Shown: one piece after another, positions 22,445 to 34,541 of the stretch
How positions within the stretch are numbered: the first letter of the stretch is position 1
Layout of the letters: every line of letters begins with the position of its first letter
Origin: Yponomeuta sedellus
Taxonomy: Eukaryota > Arthropoda > Insecta > Lepidoptera > Yponomeutidae
Direction of reading: 5' to 3'
Assembly: GCA_934045075.1 (NCBI GenBank)
Contig: OW203734.1
Span: 12,770,016-12,834,015 of the forward strand
Length of the DNA stretch: 64,000 nt
The notes under the pieces: model-generated
Seen by the model: only the letters and a program-made list of their open reading frames with translations
Database searches by the model: none
What the model was told of the DNA's origin: nothing
Translations under genes and position numbers: made by a program

Positions 22445-22488
22445 ACTCTGATTTCGTAATTCCATACATTGAATTACGAAATCAGAGT
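22445..22488. repeat. Hairpin with exact 18-bp arms
   Basis: ACTCTGATTTCGTAATTC and its complement flank an 8-nt loop, directly beside the element that ends at 22,438. Confidence 0.85.
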
Positions 22489-23265
22489 ATTGTGCCATTG
22501 AAAATCTTTTTACGATTTTTACGTTAAACATATGCGGTCTCATTTCAATTTCTTTAACTCATAAACGTCATGTCTCTAAAATACTCCTTAGAGGCAGATA
22601 TGCGGTTACCTTTTTCTTTGTAAAATCTCCATCATAGACTGTTTTGTAGTAATAATTTATTTTTTAAGTAATAATTGTGTATTTACATAAATCGTTAAAA
22701 TCTTCTCATATGCGTGAACAAGTAAAAAACATATTGGGTTGGCCATTGCGAACCTCAAAACACTCAAATGATATGTTTATTTTTATTGTTAAAATAAAAC
22801 ATTTGATGCTGATATAAAAAAAGCTAGTGAATTCAGTCACCAAAATTTACATTTTAGTGGCATGAACCATTAAAAAATAAATTTTGGTGACTAAATTCAC
22901 ATAGTTTTTTTTTCAACATAAGTAATTTACGCCGCACATAGCCGCTCTCGAAAACCTATTTGGATTCTCTGTTAGCAGTGATCGTTCTCTATGGTTTTAT
23001 AAGTTTTGTAGGTAAAATATAATAAAGTACGATGTACTCCGTCGATTGACTGCACCCCCAGATGCGGTCATAAGCGTAGAAACAGGTGTCGCGCAGGAAA
23101 CTGGCTCTCACGGGGCATCTGGGCTATCCGGCGGGAAGCACCGAGGCGACTCGCGATTCGGAACACCGCCAGCCCTGGGAAAGACGCTTTTTTGAGCATC
23201 TTCCTTAATAGAGTACTCGGAGTATGCTGTTTGGAAGTTATTATTAAATACATTAAATACATACC
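22489..23265. other. Gene-free sequence with a loose inverted repeat
   Basis: Positions about 22,820-22,915 form an imperfect inverted repeat (AATTCAGTCACCAAAAT against ATTTTGGTGACTAAATTC), MITE-like. A CG-rich patch follows at 23,045-23,190 with no protein that I recognise. Confidence 0.4.
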
Positions 23266-23480
23266 ATTACAGTCTGTTACCTTTAGAATATACCTCGGCT
23301 ACTATCGGATATATTCGTGTAATAGAAATATCGGAACTAATATGACACTTTATTTCGAAATCGGAGTGAAGAAAAGTTTTATACAGAGCAGGAAGTAGTA
23401 TTGCACTCGTGTGCTTTCGGCGAAAACCGAAGCCTACTCTAGAGCCCGAGGTATATTCTAAAAGCTAAAAGACTGTAGTT
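23266..23480 (-). mobile_element. MITE with about 30-bp inverted ends, copy A
   Basis: The ends ATTACAGTCTGTTAC and TTTAGAATATACCTCGG are mirrored by CCGAGGTATATTCTAAA and AGACTGTAG. The interior contains CGGTTTTCGCCGAAAG-type sequence. Copy B, in the opposite orientation, lies at 62,601-62,826 and shows the same interior, so both come from one non-autonomous DNA transposon family. Confidence 0.8.
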
Positions 23481-23714
23481 GTATACTGTGTTGTGAAATA
23501 ATCATAATAAAAAAATCCTTAACACACTTTACTTGAAACATAATATACGAGTATAAAACGCCTTACCCTATAAGTAGCATAAATAACTTCTTATTTAAAA
23601 ACTTACAGGGCTAAAAAACGGGCTCACACAGAACCGATGTGCTGTGCTGAAAACTGAAGAGAACCTTTTAGTTGAAGTCCTTTGGTCGTCCTTTTGAATT
23701 GCAATATTTTTTTT

Positions 23715-23975
23715 CATGCTGCAGAGCAGATGCCTTCTCTCTCAGACAGAGAGAGAGAGAGAGAGTATGAACTTAATTACGGAATCGGAATTTTGAAGCG
23801 CTGAGGTATTTAAACACATCAGACACTTAGGTTTCCTCACGATGTTTTCCTTTGCACGTTAGTGAGTGGTATTGCTACTGTAACTTCACAAATGTACGTA
23901 ACTTAGAAAACAAAGTCTTTGGTACATGCCCGCACTAGGAATTGAACCTGGATCTCTTACTTGGGTTGGCACGGC
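23715..23975 (-). mobile_element. tRNA-derived SINE with GA microsatellite
   Basis: The - strand starts near 23,975 with a B-box-like region (complement of GGAATTGAACCTGG), carries the shared body (complements of GGTACATGCCCGCACT and of GAAGCGCTGAGGTATT) and ends in a GA/CT microsatellite followed by GCATCTGCTCTGCAGC. Related pieces are at 7,598, 25,395 and 25,720. Confidence 0.6.
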
Positions 23976-24016
23976 TTGAGTTTCGAATAGGTATTTTTTT
24001 TTAGCGAATACTCGTA

Positions 24017-24386
24017 ATTATACTCTTTTTAATGCACTAACCCGTGCTAAGGACAATTTAAAAAGACCTATTTAGACCTGTACGTAATACAGAGAATATT
24101 GTAAAGAGGCTCGAAACACTGATGCCCATTATTATAATGAGTCGCCCATTAGCTCAGTTGGAAAGAGCGCTGGTACGGATAGCCAGAGGTCGCGGGTTCG
24201 AATCCCGGCATAAAACTAATATACAATATTACAAGATCGCAGTTAGTAGTTTGTTGAACCAGTATGGTGTGACGCTCTCTCGCTCGCACACTCTGTGACG
24301 TCACACGGGGACACGCGGTGAGGTAGGCAGTAGCCTAAATCTGTCTGCTACAGGTGGAATTTTTAGCCTCTAAATAGGTTTTTTTA
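24017..24386 (-). mobile_element. Snap-back tRNA-like element with 11-bp target duplication
   Basis: The block is bounded by GAATACTCGTA at 24,006-24,016 and 24,387-24,397. The left end is the antisense tail (TTAATGCACTAACCCGTGC), the right end is the sense AGCCTCTAAATAGG. The sense tRNA-like part at about 24,144-24,210 keeps both promoter boxes. A piece of roughly 140 bp of unrelated sequence, containing TGTGACGTCACACGGGGAC, is inserted between CCCGGCAT and GGTGGAATTTTT. Confidence 0.8.
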
Positions 24387-24406
24387 GAATACTCGTATGT
24401 GAGCAA

Positions 24407-24691
24407 GTGCACTATTGGAAACAGGTGGTGCACGGAGAGAGTGGTATCTTTTGGCTGCATAGACCAAGATTCAATTTCCAGCATCTGAGCCAGCGAGAAT
24501 TAATGAGCGCCGCCGACCGTCGCTTGCGCGTAACGGTGAAAAAGTGTCCCATATCTGTGCGCGGGCGCAGCTTGTCTATAACGGCCCGGAGGACGTCCGG
24601 CTCCAGGAGACCGCCGTTAACGGTCCGCCGAGATGCACTAGAGCGGAGGAGAATATTGGGGCGCTACAATGTCGTAGATAAAGAGCGTTAG
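24407..24691 (+). other. GC-rich open stretch of unknown nature
   Basis: An open frame of 94 codons, rich in arginine, matches the local GC peak but resembles no family that I know. No splice sites of good quality bound it. It may be non-coding CG-rich DNA or part of an old retroelement leader. Confidence 0.2.
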
Positions 24692-24698
24692 ATGGACT

Positions 24699-24955
24699 CG
24701 TCGTCGTCGTCGTCAGGCTATACTAGTCCACTGCTGGACACAGCCCTCCCCCAACGAGCGCCACGTTGTGCTATCATAAAGGGTAATGCCCATAATCCCT
24801 ACGATGGGCATGCGGGTTGGGATTGCAGTTCGGTGGAATTGTAATGCAGGGGGCGCTGCCGCCCACCCCCCGGTTTGTGTCCCTTAGTAGCCTTTTACGA
24901 CACCCGCGGGAAGAATTGGGTTGGTGCAATTCTCTAGGCCGACACCACACAACAG
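24699..24955 (-). mobile_element. RTE-type LINE 3' UTR insertion with 10-bp target duplication
   Basis: The segment lies between TAGATGGACT at 24,689-24,698 and 24,956-24,965. On the - strand it contains the block complementary to CCTTTTACGACACCCGCGGG, then the CAGCAGTGGACTAGTATAGCC end and a (GAC)n run as tail. This is the non-coding 3' part typical of lepidopteran RTE elements. It is cleanly 5'-truncated. Confidence 0.75.
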
Positions 24956-24989
24956 TAGATGGACTAAGTCTCTTTTTTTATGTAGCCTT

Positions 24990-25175
24990 GGAATGTTGTA
25001 TAACTTTTGTAAATAATAAAACTGGAACGACTTCAACTGTTGCTTCATTTGTAGATATACTGTTATTTTATAATAAAACGGAAAACTGGACAAAAACGGA
25101 TAAGCAGGTAAAATAGTCAGATCTAGTCGACGACGGGTGAAATGATGAAAAATGAGGGAAATCGAAAAATCGTAG
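24990..25175 (+). repeat. Dispersed repeat of unknown family, copy 1
   Basis: About 180 bp (AACTGGAACGACTTCAACT, AAACGGAAAACTGGAC, AAACGGATAAGCAGG, AATGAGGGAAAT) recurs on the other strand at 59,725-59,910. It holds no reading frame that I recognise and no terminal repeats. Confidence 0.7.
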
Positions 25176-25394
25176 ACAGCCAATTGTACTAGGTAGGTAT
25201 AGGACAGGTTACACTTGACCCCAGTCACGCCTGATTTTAATTTTGTGATTATTCTACTTTTGTTTCTTCCCGGCGTACAATGAAGAATATTCTTATTGTA
25301 TCTTATCTTAGATAGAACACGTCTCTTTTTTATGTAGCCTAATAACGTCCCACTGCAAGCGCAGGCCTTCTCGCAGAGAAAAATAGTATGGGTT

Positions 25395-25582
25395 CAATTA
25401 TTACGAGTGCCCACCGCGGATTGGCAATTTCAAGCGCTGAGGTATTGGAACACCTCAGGTATCCTCATGACGTTTTCCTTCATCGTAAGCTAGTGGTATT
25501 GCTACTATATCTTCACAAAGTAAAAGAAAGTCATTGGTACATGCCCGCGCTGGGAATCGAACCTGGATCTCTGGGTCTCATT
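25395..25582 (-). mobile_element. tRNA-derived SINE fragment
   Basis: The + strand shows GCGCTGAGGTATTGGAACACC, a 'GTGGTATTGCTACT' block, then ATGCCCGCGCTGGGAATCG and AACCTGGATC, the complement of a B box. It is the better preserved sister of the copy at 23,715. Confidence 0.6.
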
Positions 25583-25719
25583 TAAATTTTATTATAATAG
25601 AAATGAAGATAGATTCTTGAAATGAGATACGCGTAAGCAGCTTACCTGGCGTGTTGTTGGAATTTAAAAATATAGACAATTAACGCAGCATGACAAATTT
25701 ACAGAATGTAAGCTTCTTC

Positions 25720-26008
25720 TCGTTGGAATGCGGGGATTTGAACCCACGACCTCCCGAACGTGAGGCCGGTGTTCTACAGCTCAGGTACTACCACTCGGCA
25801 TGCACCAAAGACTGTGTTTTCTAAGTTAGGTAAGTATTTTTGTACAGTTGTAGCAATACCACTCGCTAACGGTGAAGAACACCGTGGGGAAACCTGAGTG
25901 TCTGAGGCGTTCACATACCTCAGCGATTGCAATTGTCAATCCAATCCGGTGGCCAAGCGTGGTAATTAAGCACTTACTGGCCTGAGATGGCATGTGCCCT
26001 GGAGTGGG
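25720..26008 (+). mobile_element. SINE body with adjoining antisense tRNA-like segment
   Basis: The left part (GGGGATTTGAACCCACGAC and GTAGTACCTGAGC complements) is an antisense tRNA-like head. It is followed by AATACCACTCGCTAAC, AACCTGAGTGTCTGAGG, 'CAGCGATTGCAATTGTCAAT' and GCATGTGCCCTGGAGTGGG with an A-run. This places head and tail in the order of the copies at 7,598 and 25,395. Confidence 0.55.
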
Positions 26009-26707
26009 AAAAAAAAACCTACGTTCGTTTGGGTTTATTTTGAGATGGTACGATTTATCGATTTTGCAGAAATGGTTTTTAGGTTTTAAGGTAATCTAAT
26101 TGACACTTTCTGTACGTCTCATTGCAGATTACTGGTCTGTTTTGAGATAATAAACCAAATCACACTGGTCAGCTCACACCCTTCTATCCCATGATGTTAA
26201 TAATCTACTAAATCAAGAGAATTTCGCTGATATATCGTTTACACATATTCGAAATTTGTAATTTGTAAATGTTTTACGATTTTATCGGATTTTTGCCCTT
26301 GGGAGCACCCTATGCGACTGTATCAGTACCGATCAGTACAGGACAGAACGTAAACCTTTAAGCATAGATTTATTCCAATCACGAGTTATTTTGTAACTTA
26401 AGTATCGAGAATAGAAAGGTGTCGAGAGTGTGATACTTGAAATTCAAATTCTTGTGTTGCAGATCATCTTGTCGTTCCAATCCAATTACCAAATTCTTAT
26501 GTAATTATTGTTATTTTTACCACATACCTTACGTTGCATTCCAGCCGACGTAATTGCCCAAGCGCCTCCACATTCTTCCGTCCCACCATCGGACCGTCTA
26601 CGCCAGTACACATAGAAATATAACGCATAGAATCGTATCACACGCACGCCGAAGTCACAAAAACTAGGTCGTATGTTCCAGACTATCAAAACATAATATA
26701 CTTCATT
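26009..26707. other. Gene-free sequence
   Basis: Nothing is recognised. The stretch ends at the 15-bp repeat that flanks the next element. Confidence 0.35.
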
Positions 26708-26919
26708 GTATTCTTTTTAATGCACTAACCCGTGCTAAGGACAATTTTAAAAACCTATTTAGAGGCTAAAAATTCCACCCATGCCGGGACTCGAACCCGC
26801 GACTTCTGGCTAACCGTGCCAGAGGTCTGGTTCTGGGTCTGGAGGCTGGCACGGTTAGCCAGAGGTCGCGGGTTCGAGTCCCGGCATGGGTGGAATTTTT
26901 AGCCTCTAAATAGGTTTTT
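26708..26919 (-). mobile_element. Snap-back tRNA-like element with 15-bp target duplication
   Basis: Perfect ATAATATACTTCATT repeats lie at 26,693-26,707 and 26,920-26,934. The left half is antisense (tail, then the tRNA-like part from the B-box complement GGGACTCGAACCC to ACCGTGCCAGAGG). The right half is sense (GGCACGGTTAGCCAGAGG, B box GGTTCGAGTCC, AGCCTCTAAATAGG). The two tRNA-like arms pair almost base for base around a short centre. This is the clearest small copy of the family. Confidence 0.85.
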
Positions 26920-27109
26920 ATAATATACTTCATTTTCTAACCTTACAAAATACTCTTGTTGCAAGTAAGTAGCTAACATAATTTATCCTAACCCAGTTAT
27001 TAATGCAGCTTTCTTGCACAAAAAGATACCTCATACCAGTGGTTATTAGCCAGTGGTCTCTGGAGGCAGTCCAAGTGGTTACCGAGGTCATTATTAAATA
27101 AGTGTTAAA

Positions 27110-27166
27110 CGTAATATTACCGTGTTTTACTCATATATCTATGAGTAAAACACGGATAATATTACG
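27110..27166. repeat. Hairpin, about 25-bp arms, 6-nt loop
   Basis: The arms contain CGTGTTTTACTCAT and its complement around ATATCT, with one unpaired base. Confidence 0.8.
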
Positions 27167-27429
27167 ATAAACAATAAATACAGTGCACCAATTAACTGTG
27201 TGGTCCCTAACAAAACAGAAATTTGAAATGGCTCTTCATGACTGGTTAAGAACCATTGCCTTATACACTGTATAAAGAGTGCCGCATCTTATTTAACATT
27301 AAGTTTTGTAGTAATCAAATTAATATTTTATTTTGTTGATCTATCTGTAGCAATTCGCATGCGTGTTTTATGGACCATATTACTCATAATTAATTAATTT
27401 TAATAATTAAATGACAAGTACTTGAACAT

Positions 27430-27745
27430 GAAGGAAGTGCTCGTGGCTTAGTCGAACCGAGTGATTGGAGTCAATAGCTCGAGTAAAGCAACAACAGGCG
27501 CGGTCAGGTGCGAGATGGGTGACCGTCCCGTTTCTACCGCTAGTGGCATTTTTCCGAGCGCTTCCGTGCTTTGCAAGGCACGTTAAGCCATGTCAGAAGC
27601 CTTATGGGCGGCTTGATAATTTCTAACAGTAAAGCCCGCCACTGTCTTACAATGCTCCACCAACCCGGACTTGGCCCCCGCGGCCCCTGCAACGCAGGAA
27701 GAGACCCGTGCCCCAGCAGTGGGCATATACAGGGTTGAAATCGAA
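27430..27745 (+). mobile_element. 5S rRNA-derived SINE
   Basis: Near 27,484-27,530 the text carries AAAGCAACAACAGG, GCGCGGTCAG and GATGGGTGACCG in the order and spacing of the A-box to C-box part of eukaryotic 5S rRNA. The body follows: GCTAGTGGCATTTTTCCGAG, CAAGGCACGTTAAGCC, a 'CAACCCGGACTTGGCCCCC' block, GCAGGAAGAGACCCGTGCC. A 5S-type head is the mark of SINE3-class elements. The leader (GCTCGTGGCTTAGTCGAACC) precedes the 5S part. Confidence 0.75.
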
Positions 27746-27984
27746 GTACTGGAACATTACTTGGGAAATGTTAACATGTGGCATGTGTCCATGATCATGT
27801 TCTTAAAACACAGGTTACTACGTAAGATTGTAAGATTAACAGACATTAACCTTAGTTAATGGTAATCCGTTTTTTTTATAAACCTACAAACAACACCATA
27901 ATTCAAGTAAAAGTTAAATTCTCAAATACTAAAGTTGGGATTGCTTTGGAGAAACTTTAATCTTCTCGTATAGTATATTATAGC

Positions 27985-28080
27985 TAGCTAACCCCGCAAA
28001 CGTTGTTTTGCCATATTAATTAGGACCTAGGTATTCTCAGACCTACCAACTATACACAAAATATTCCATAAAATCGGTGA
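27985..28080 (-). mobile_element. Helitron-like end fragment
   Basis: The + strand reads TAGCTAGCTAACCCCGCAAACG and then TTGTTTTGCCATATTAATTA, matching the copy at 48,349. On the - strand the element would end CTAG, the usual Helitron 3' end. Confidence 0.45.
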
Positions 28081-28478
28081 AGCCGTTTCACGACACGAGA
28101 TTTTTACATATTACATTATATCCTTAACAATAATGTTTACACTTAGGCCGACTTGCGTGACATTTTGCTTAACTTAACTTTAAATAAAATTAACTAAACA
28201 CGTTTACTCTGCTAAATTTCGTTAAACTAATCATAATTAGAATCGTCTTGTACAACAATGTCATTCCGAATGCGTGCATTAAGGACGAATGCGTGTCGGT
28301 AAAGCAGGCTTTGCGTTCCGATTTACGTCTGAACTTATTTCCGCTAACAAAAATGAAGTTGTTTAGAGATTAAAATCTGCATGGAACGAAACAAGTTACA
28401 AAAAGAAAACAAAACTTTCAAAATGTCATTTTCTGCGCAACATCTGAGTTTATGAAAATAACCTCACTCACTTCTCAT

Positions 28479-30194
<1,716 letters not shown>

Positions 30195-31837
30195 CACTTT
30201 GTATATTTATATATATTTATTTATATTGACACTGAACAGCTGTGAAAGTAAGATGCTAGACGCTAACTATGGTTAGCAGAGTTAAATAGCCAATCTCGGC
30301 TGTTTAAATATGACAGTCGCCTAATATATAATTATAACATAATTAAGAATAAAATGTTTGCTGTGCAAGTCTTTAATTTTATTTAAGAACCTAATTTTGA
30401 TTAACTCGTATTTAAACTATATTTAAAAGCGTTACGCAAGTCGCCCTTAGTGTTTCTAAATTCGTTAATTTTTCATAATCGCATTTAACCATATGTATGT
30501 GGTTTTGTTATTTCCGAACGCAGTCGAATCCAGTCCCTCTTGGCAGGAACAGTCCGCCTGGTCTACGCGTCATTAGTCTACGCTAGTCCGGTCGCATCAC
30601 GCGTGAGTCACAGATGTTCCCACGCCGCGCACACGCGTCACACGCGCGCGGTGTTCGTGTTCTACTGTCACGCACAGTAATTGCACGTGCATGACCCGAG
30701 ATATTGGCTTTCTAAAGTCACCTTTTTAAGGGGCTGAAGTGTTCAAATACATTAATTTGCAGGTATACCTTACATGAAAAGGTGAAGGTAAAGGCGTCAT
30801 ACTGCTTATGACGTAGGTACAGGTTCCCAGTTCGGGAGGCAGCGGCTTCATTTTAGCTGTAAAACGTAATTAATTTTAAATTTAAATTTATTTGACTTTG
30901 ACTCATTGGACCATTTATGCGGTCCAATAGTAGAGTTGATTACATATTATCAGAGTAAAGATCGAAATACCTTCTAATCTTCTACAACGAGTTAAGTACT
31001 GAAATAACGCGTGAGTTTACTTAAAAGAAAATATCCTCATCGATAACTTACATCGATCTACTTCCAATTTCGAAGCGAAAAGACAAAATAATATATTTTT
31101 TTGTTTCGATACATTCCATGACAGTAACATTCCATTGTAGCATCCAAGCATCACTCACGTCCGAATCTACTAGATGGAAAAAGTTCAAATTTGGTACACG
31201 GGTGTTTCAGGAAGGTCCAGTGAAATTTAAAGGGGTTGTTCTACTAATCGATACAAACAACCTTTAGTATGGGAGTGACTGCGAATATCTAAAAAATATC
31301 ACCTGTATTGATGAGTAGTTTCTATGAATACAAGTTTCACTGAACCTAACGACTTTTAGGTTGTTTTCCACCTGTTAATTGAAATGAAGGATTCCCACTT
31401 TGATAAGGTCTAAAAAATACAGATCGATACTGTAAGATTTCGATGCCGATGTGATGTGTTAATTTGTTCCAATAAATGTTTTTCTTTCTTTCTTTATTCC
31501 CCGCAAAGTAACAACTGGGCATCCACCAAAATAATAAATGAGTAATGAAACGAATCCGATATCGAAGTCGACATTTCCTTGTCTTTCGAAAGAATGCCAG
31601 CTATTCTCAACCTTCGTGACCCCTTGAACCGGATGTACCGTCGTGACCACAAGGCCCTTTCATCTTAAAATGGCCGAGACCAATCCGTCAAAAAGCTGAG
31701 AAAAAGCTGTGGAATTTTTCTGAGCGATTGACCACGGAATATTTGTCGAGTGGCCACGAATGGAGCGAACTCTTTTGGGTTCTCTAGGCGTCTTGCAGGT
31801 TTGCCGGTAACCGCTGTAAGACGGTTTTAATCCTTAA

Positions 31838-31968
31838 CAGCCAGTTTCTGAATTGAGAATTTCATTAAGTAACCTTTGTCACGCTCTTTTCTGGGAAATT
31901 CGAAGAGACGCCACTACCGTTAAGTATTTTCTTAAAAAATTCTCAATTGAAAAACTGACCGTGAAATG
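31838..31968. mobile_element. MITE with inverted ends
   Basis: The left end CAGTTTCTGAATTGAGAATTT is mirrored by AAATTCTCAATTGAAAAACTG. The interior has GGGAAATTCGAAGAGACGCC. It is about 130 bp long. No transposase is present and the target duplication is not clear. Confidence 0.6.
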
Positions 31969-32402
31969 CAACCGTACAAGTATATGGAGACATTTAACGT
32001 AAACGCCCTTATAGGAAACTACCTTTTTTTTAGTAAGCATTCCACATCGTATTTAATAGCTGAAGGTAATAGCACTAGATTATTAACCCGATAAAAATGG
32101 CGAAAAATTGCCTTTTTTTTTACACTTTTAATTTTTCCGAGGCACACCAACTAATGACCACGGTACACTAATGTGCCGCGAAACACTGCCTAGGGAAAAT
32201 TACATATTATTGGGAACATAAATATATAAACTGTTGACAGATACTTAGTTCCTTTACATTTTTGTTTCAATATGCTCTTAAACGTAACTGAAAGAACTAC
32301 AGAAAAAAAGGAACCTTTGATATTAGTTGTAGTTACTATTCCGAAACAACAGTTATTAAAGCTTATACAAATCACTAATTCTGTGACAGAACCATATGCT
32401 AG

Positions 32403-32440
32403 AGTGGGGCAAAAGTGGGATTGCCCACTCTTGCCCCACT
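32403..32440. repeat. Small hairpin
   Basis: AGTGGGGCAA and AGTGGG are answered by CCCACT and TTGCCCCACT across a 4-nt turn. Confidence 0.7.
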
Positions 32441-33306
32441 AGAAACTTATTTGCCCACCTTCAACAGTATTGAAGAATCGCTAATTGTTTAATTGTAAGA
32501 ATTTCAAATAGCTCAGCTGGTCGGCTGTCCACCTTAGACAAAAAACTTAGCTACGGTAAAGGACAGGACCCAAAGAGCTCGATGCCCTTGCGCTTAGCCG
32601 GTTTTTTGACGTCTTCTTCAGTGCTTCGAACGGAAGAGGCTGTTTGAGGTTTTTTCCGGTGGTCTGGCTTGGGTGCTCCTGAGATACGGTTAAATTGTTT
32701 TTTACGTCTTAAATGGTTCCACTGAGTTTGAAGAAAGATTCAGTTCCTTACTATTACTGCGGGTACATTTCTAAATCTACCTGATATTCGATTTAGTTAT
32801 GAGTTGTGTAGATATCTACTGTTTATAGTGTAAAACAAATCCCTGAAATAATTACCTGATAAGAGACATATGCTTAGTTTCTCTTATACTAACAATCAGT
32901 TAATCTACTATTAATTGCTGTCAGAAGGCCAACGGGAGTTAAAGTTACAGTCGTTTATAGTTACGAACGGTTTAATTTTTAGTGACGTCATATCATCTGT
33001 AGCATTTGCATCACCAACACCATAATTTGTCAAAATCGGTACCAGCCGCTCATAAAAGAACATAGATGTGCGCAACAAAACACATAAACCTCTTACTTTC
33101 TTGGTCGAATTGAATTTGATGATAGTGATTAGATTTCTATTGCTTCGTTTTGTATATGTGTGTCACTTATGTGAATAAAAGATGTATCTATCTAAATTCT
33201 CTAAAGCTAGAACGAAAGCCGACCGTAACACTTACACATCTAACCCAAAGAACACGTATTTAGTACATGTTCTGAGTTGTAAACAGCCTATTCTCTGCTT
33301 CCCCAG

Positions 33307-33491
33307 GAAAGCTGTACGCGGAGCTGGGCAAGCGAGGCGGGCGCGTCGTCGCCAGCGACCTGCAGCCTGGCTCGGCCTCCTTCCGGGTGCGCGCGCTGCT
33401 TCCGGTCGCCGAAAGCTTCCGGTTCGCTATGGAGCTGCGCACGCACACCTCCGGCCTGGCCGCGCCTCAGCTGCTCTTCAGCCATTGGGAG
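33307..33491 (+). CDS. Efl1: Efl1 (elongation factor-like GTPase 1), penultimate coding exon
   Basis: The exon follows the acceptor TTCCCCAG at 33,305-33,306 and ends before the donor GTAATAAG at 33,492. It begins with the last two bases of a glycine codon and then reads 61 codons: KLYAELGKRGGRVVASD, then LPVAESFRFAMELR and TSGLAAPQLLFSHWE. These are the signature blocks of EFL1/Ria1 (LPVAESF, TSG-A-PQ, FSHWE), in the C-terminal EF-2-like domain V. EFL1 is a cytoplasmic GTPase that works with SBDS to release eIF6 from new 60S subunits. The exon is much richer in GC than its surroundings. The GTP-binding domain would be encoded further upstream and is not in view. Confidence 0.92.
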
Positions 33492-34216
33492 GTAATAAGG
33501 CGGTTCAACCACTCATCACATACCAGAGGGCTTGAATAGTGACTCCTCGGTCGGCTTGTGTGGGATTAAGCCTCTTACAGCCTAACGCTGTTTCCGGTCG
33601 CCAAAAGCTTCAACCAGTGCTTGAATAGCTAATCCGCGGTGGTGATAAGTCTTACGGCCTAAACGACGAGGATCACATCAGTAAGAGACTCGAGAATACT
33701 GTTGCTGTTGTGATGTTTTTGAGTAAAATTTGAAATCGTCCAAAGGGAAGAGAAAAAGGTAGCTACGCCGTCACAAGGCCTGTAGTGGGATATATACAGG
33801 GTTATTTGTAGAAGGCGTAATTACTGAGACATCGCAATTAGGTTCATTGGCAACAACTTTTGTTTTGAGTTTATACTCCGATATTTAAGTTTCAAAATAC
33901 AGCTAGCGTTTAATTATTTTTTTTTAAATACCTACGCGATTTACGCGCCCAGCCAACGTCGCAATATGTAATAAATCATTATCTTACATCGAAGAATGTC
34001 CATTTAAATGATCATATATGGTTTTAAGAATTATTTATCCAAAAACGTAAAAGATTATAAATCTTTAATAAGAAGTATAAATGAACTTTCCATTGATCCG
34101 GGGATAGGCGTTGCCCTAGTCCAAAGGACATGTTCATTTTGGTATGCCCCATCATGGTCTTCACTCGACCTATTGCCCCGACTCGAATCTAAAGCCGTTT
34201 TTTTCTCTACTTCCAG
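33492..34216 (+). other. Efl1: Efl1 last intron, holding a decayed copy of exon sequence
   Basis: The phase-0 intron has donor GTAATAAG and acceptor TTCCAG. At 33,587-33,611 the sequence GCTGTTTCCGGTCGCC followed by AAAAGCTTC repeats exon positions 33,395-33,419 with two changes. The neighbouring stretch with GCTTGAATAG (33,530 and 33,619) is also doubled. A tandem duplication of about 190 bp, later shortened, explains both. Confidence 0.75.
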
Positions 34217-34405
34217 GTGATAGACATCGACCCGTTCTGGCGTCCCCGCACTGAGGAGGAGTATCTCCACTGGGGAGAGAAGTGGGACGGCGTGAACCGC
34301 GCCAAGGCTTACGTGGACTCCGTGAGAGCGCGGAAGGGCCTATCCACGGACCGCCAGCTTGTCCAGCATGCTGAGAAGCAGAGAACGCTATCAAAGAATA
34401 AGTAG
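34217..34405 (+). CDS. Efl1: Efl1, last coding exon with stop
   Basis: The exon starts after TTCCAG in frame with the previous one (phase 0) and reads VIDIDPFWRPRTEEEYLHWG, later GLSTDRQLVQHAEKQR, and ends TLSKNK with stop TAG at 34,403-34,405. The DPFW-PTTEEE-type block and the terminal EKQRTLSKNK are almost identical in EFL1 from yeast to human, which fixes the gene and its end. A GTG at 34,217 is the codon for valine after the splice and not a start. Confidence 0.95.
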   Translation: MIDIDPFWRPRTEEEYLHWGEKWDGVNRAKAYVDSVRARKGLSTDRQLVQHAEKQRTLSKNK

Positions 34406-34535
34406 GCGGTGGATGTTCGTCGAATCGCTTCACGTGGCTATTCGTATTCGCGTATTTGCTAACGATTTATAATACATTACAGGTTTTACAGAATCAATGC
34501 TTGTGATTGGTCAGAAAATCCGGCAATGTATGGTT

Positions 34536-34541
34536 AATAAA
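34536..34541 (+). terminator. Efl1: Efl1 polyadenylation signal (AATAAA)
   Basis: This is the first AATAAA after the stop codon, 131 bp downstream. It gives a short 3' UTR. It is a prediction by position only. Confidence 0.5.

Larger units (their letters stand above)
30195..33306. other. Efl1: Gene-free stretch before the Efl1 exon, probably intron
   Basis: No earlier Efl1 exon is recognised here or further left, so the upstream intron must be very long or the earlier exons lie outside the window. A CG-rich patch lies at 30,540-30,680. A LINE-like tail (AATAAATGTTTTTCTTTC) ends near 31,500. Confidence 0.4.

Noticed and set aside
24407..24691. Arg-rich 94-codon frame as a host exon
   Set aside because: No good splice sites, no known family, and the arginine excess follows from CG-rich composition.
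30540..30680. CG-rich patch as a promoter
   Set aside because: No TATA, initiator or downstream exon could be tied to it; base composition alone is not enough.
33182..33535. 117-codon frame across the Efl1 exon
   Set aside because: It runs in another frame than EFL1 and through both splice sites; it is a GC-rich shadow of the real exon.
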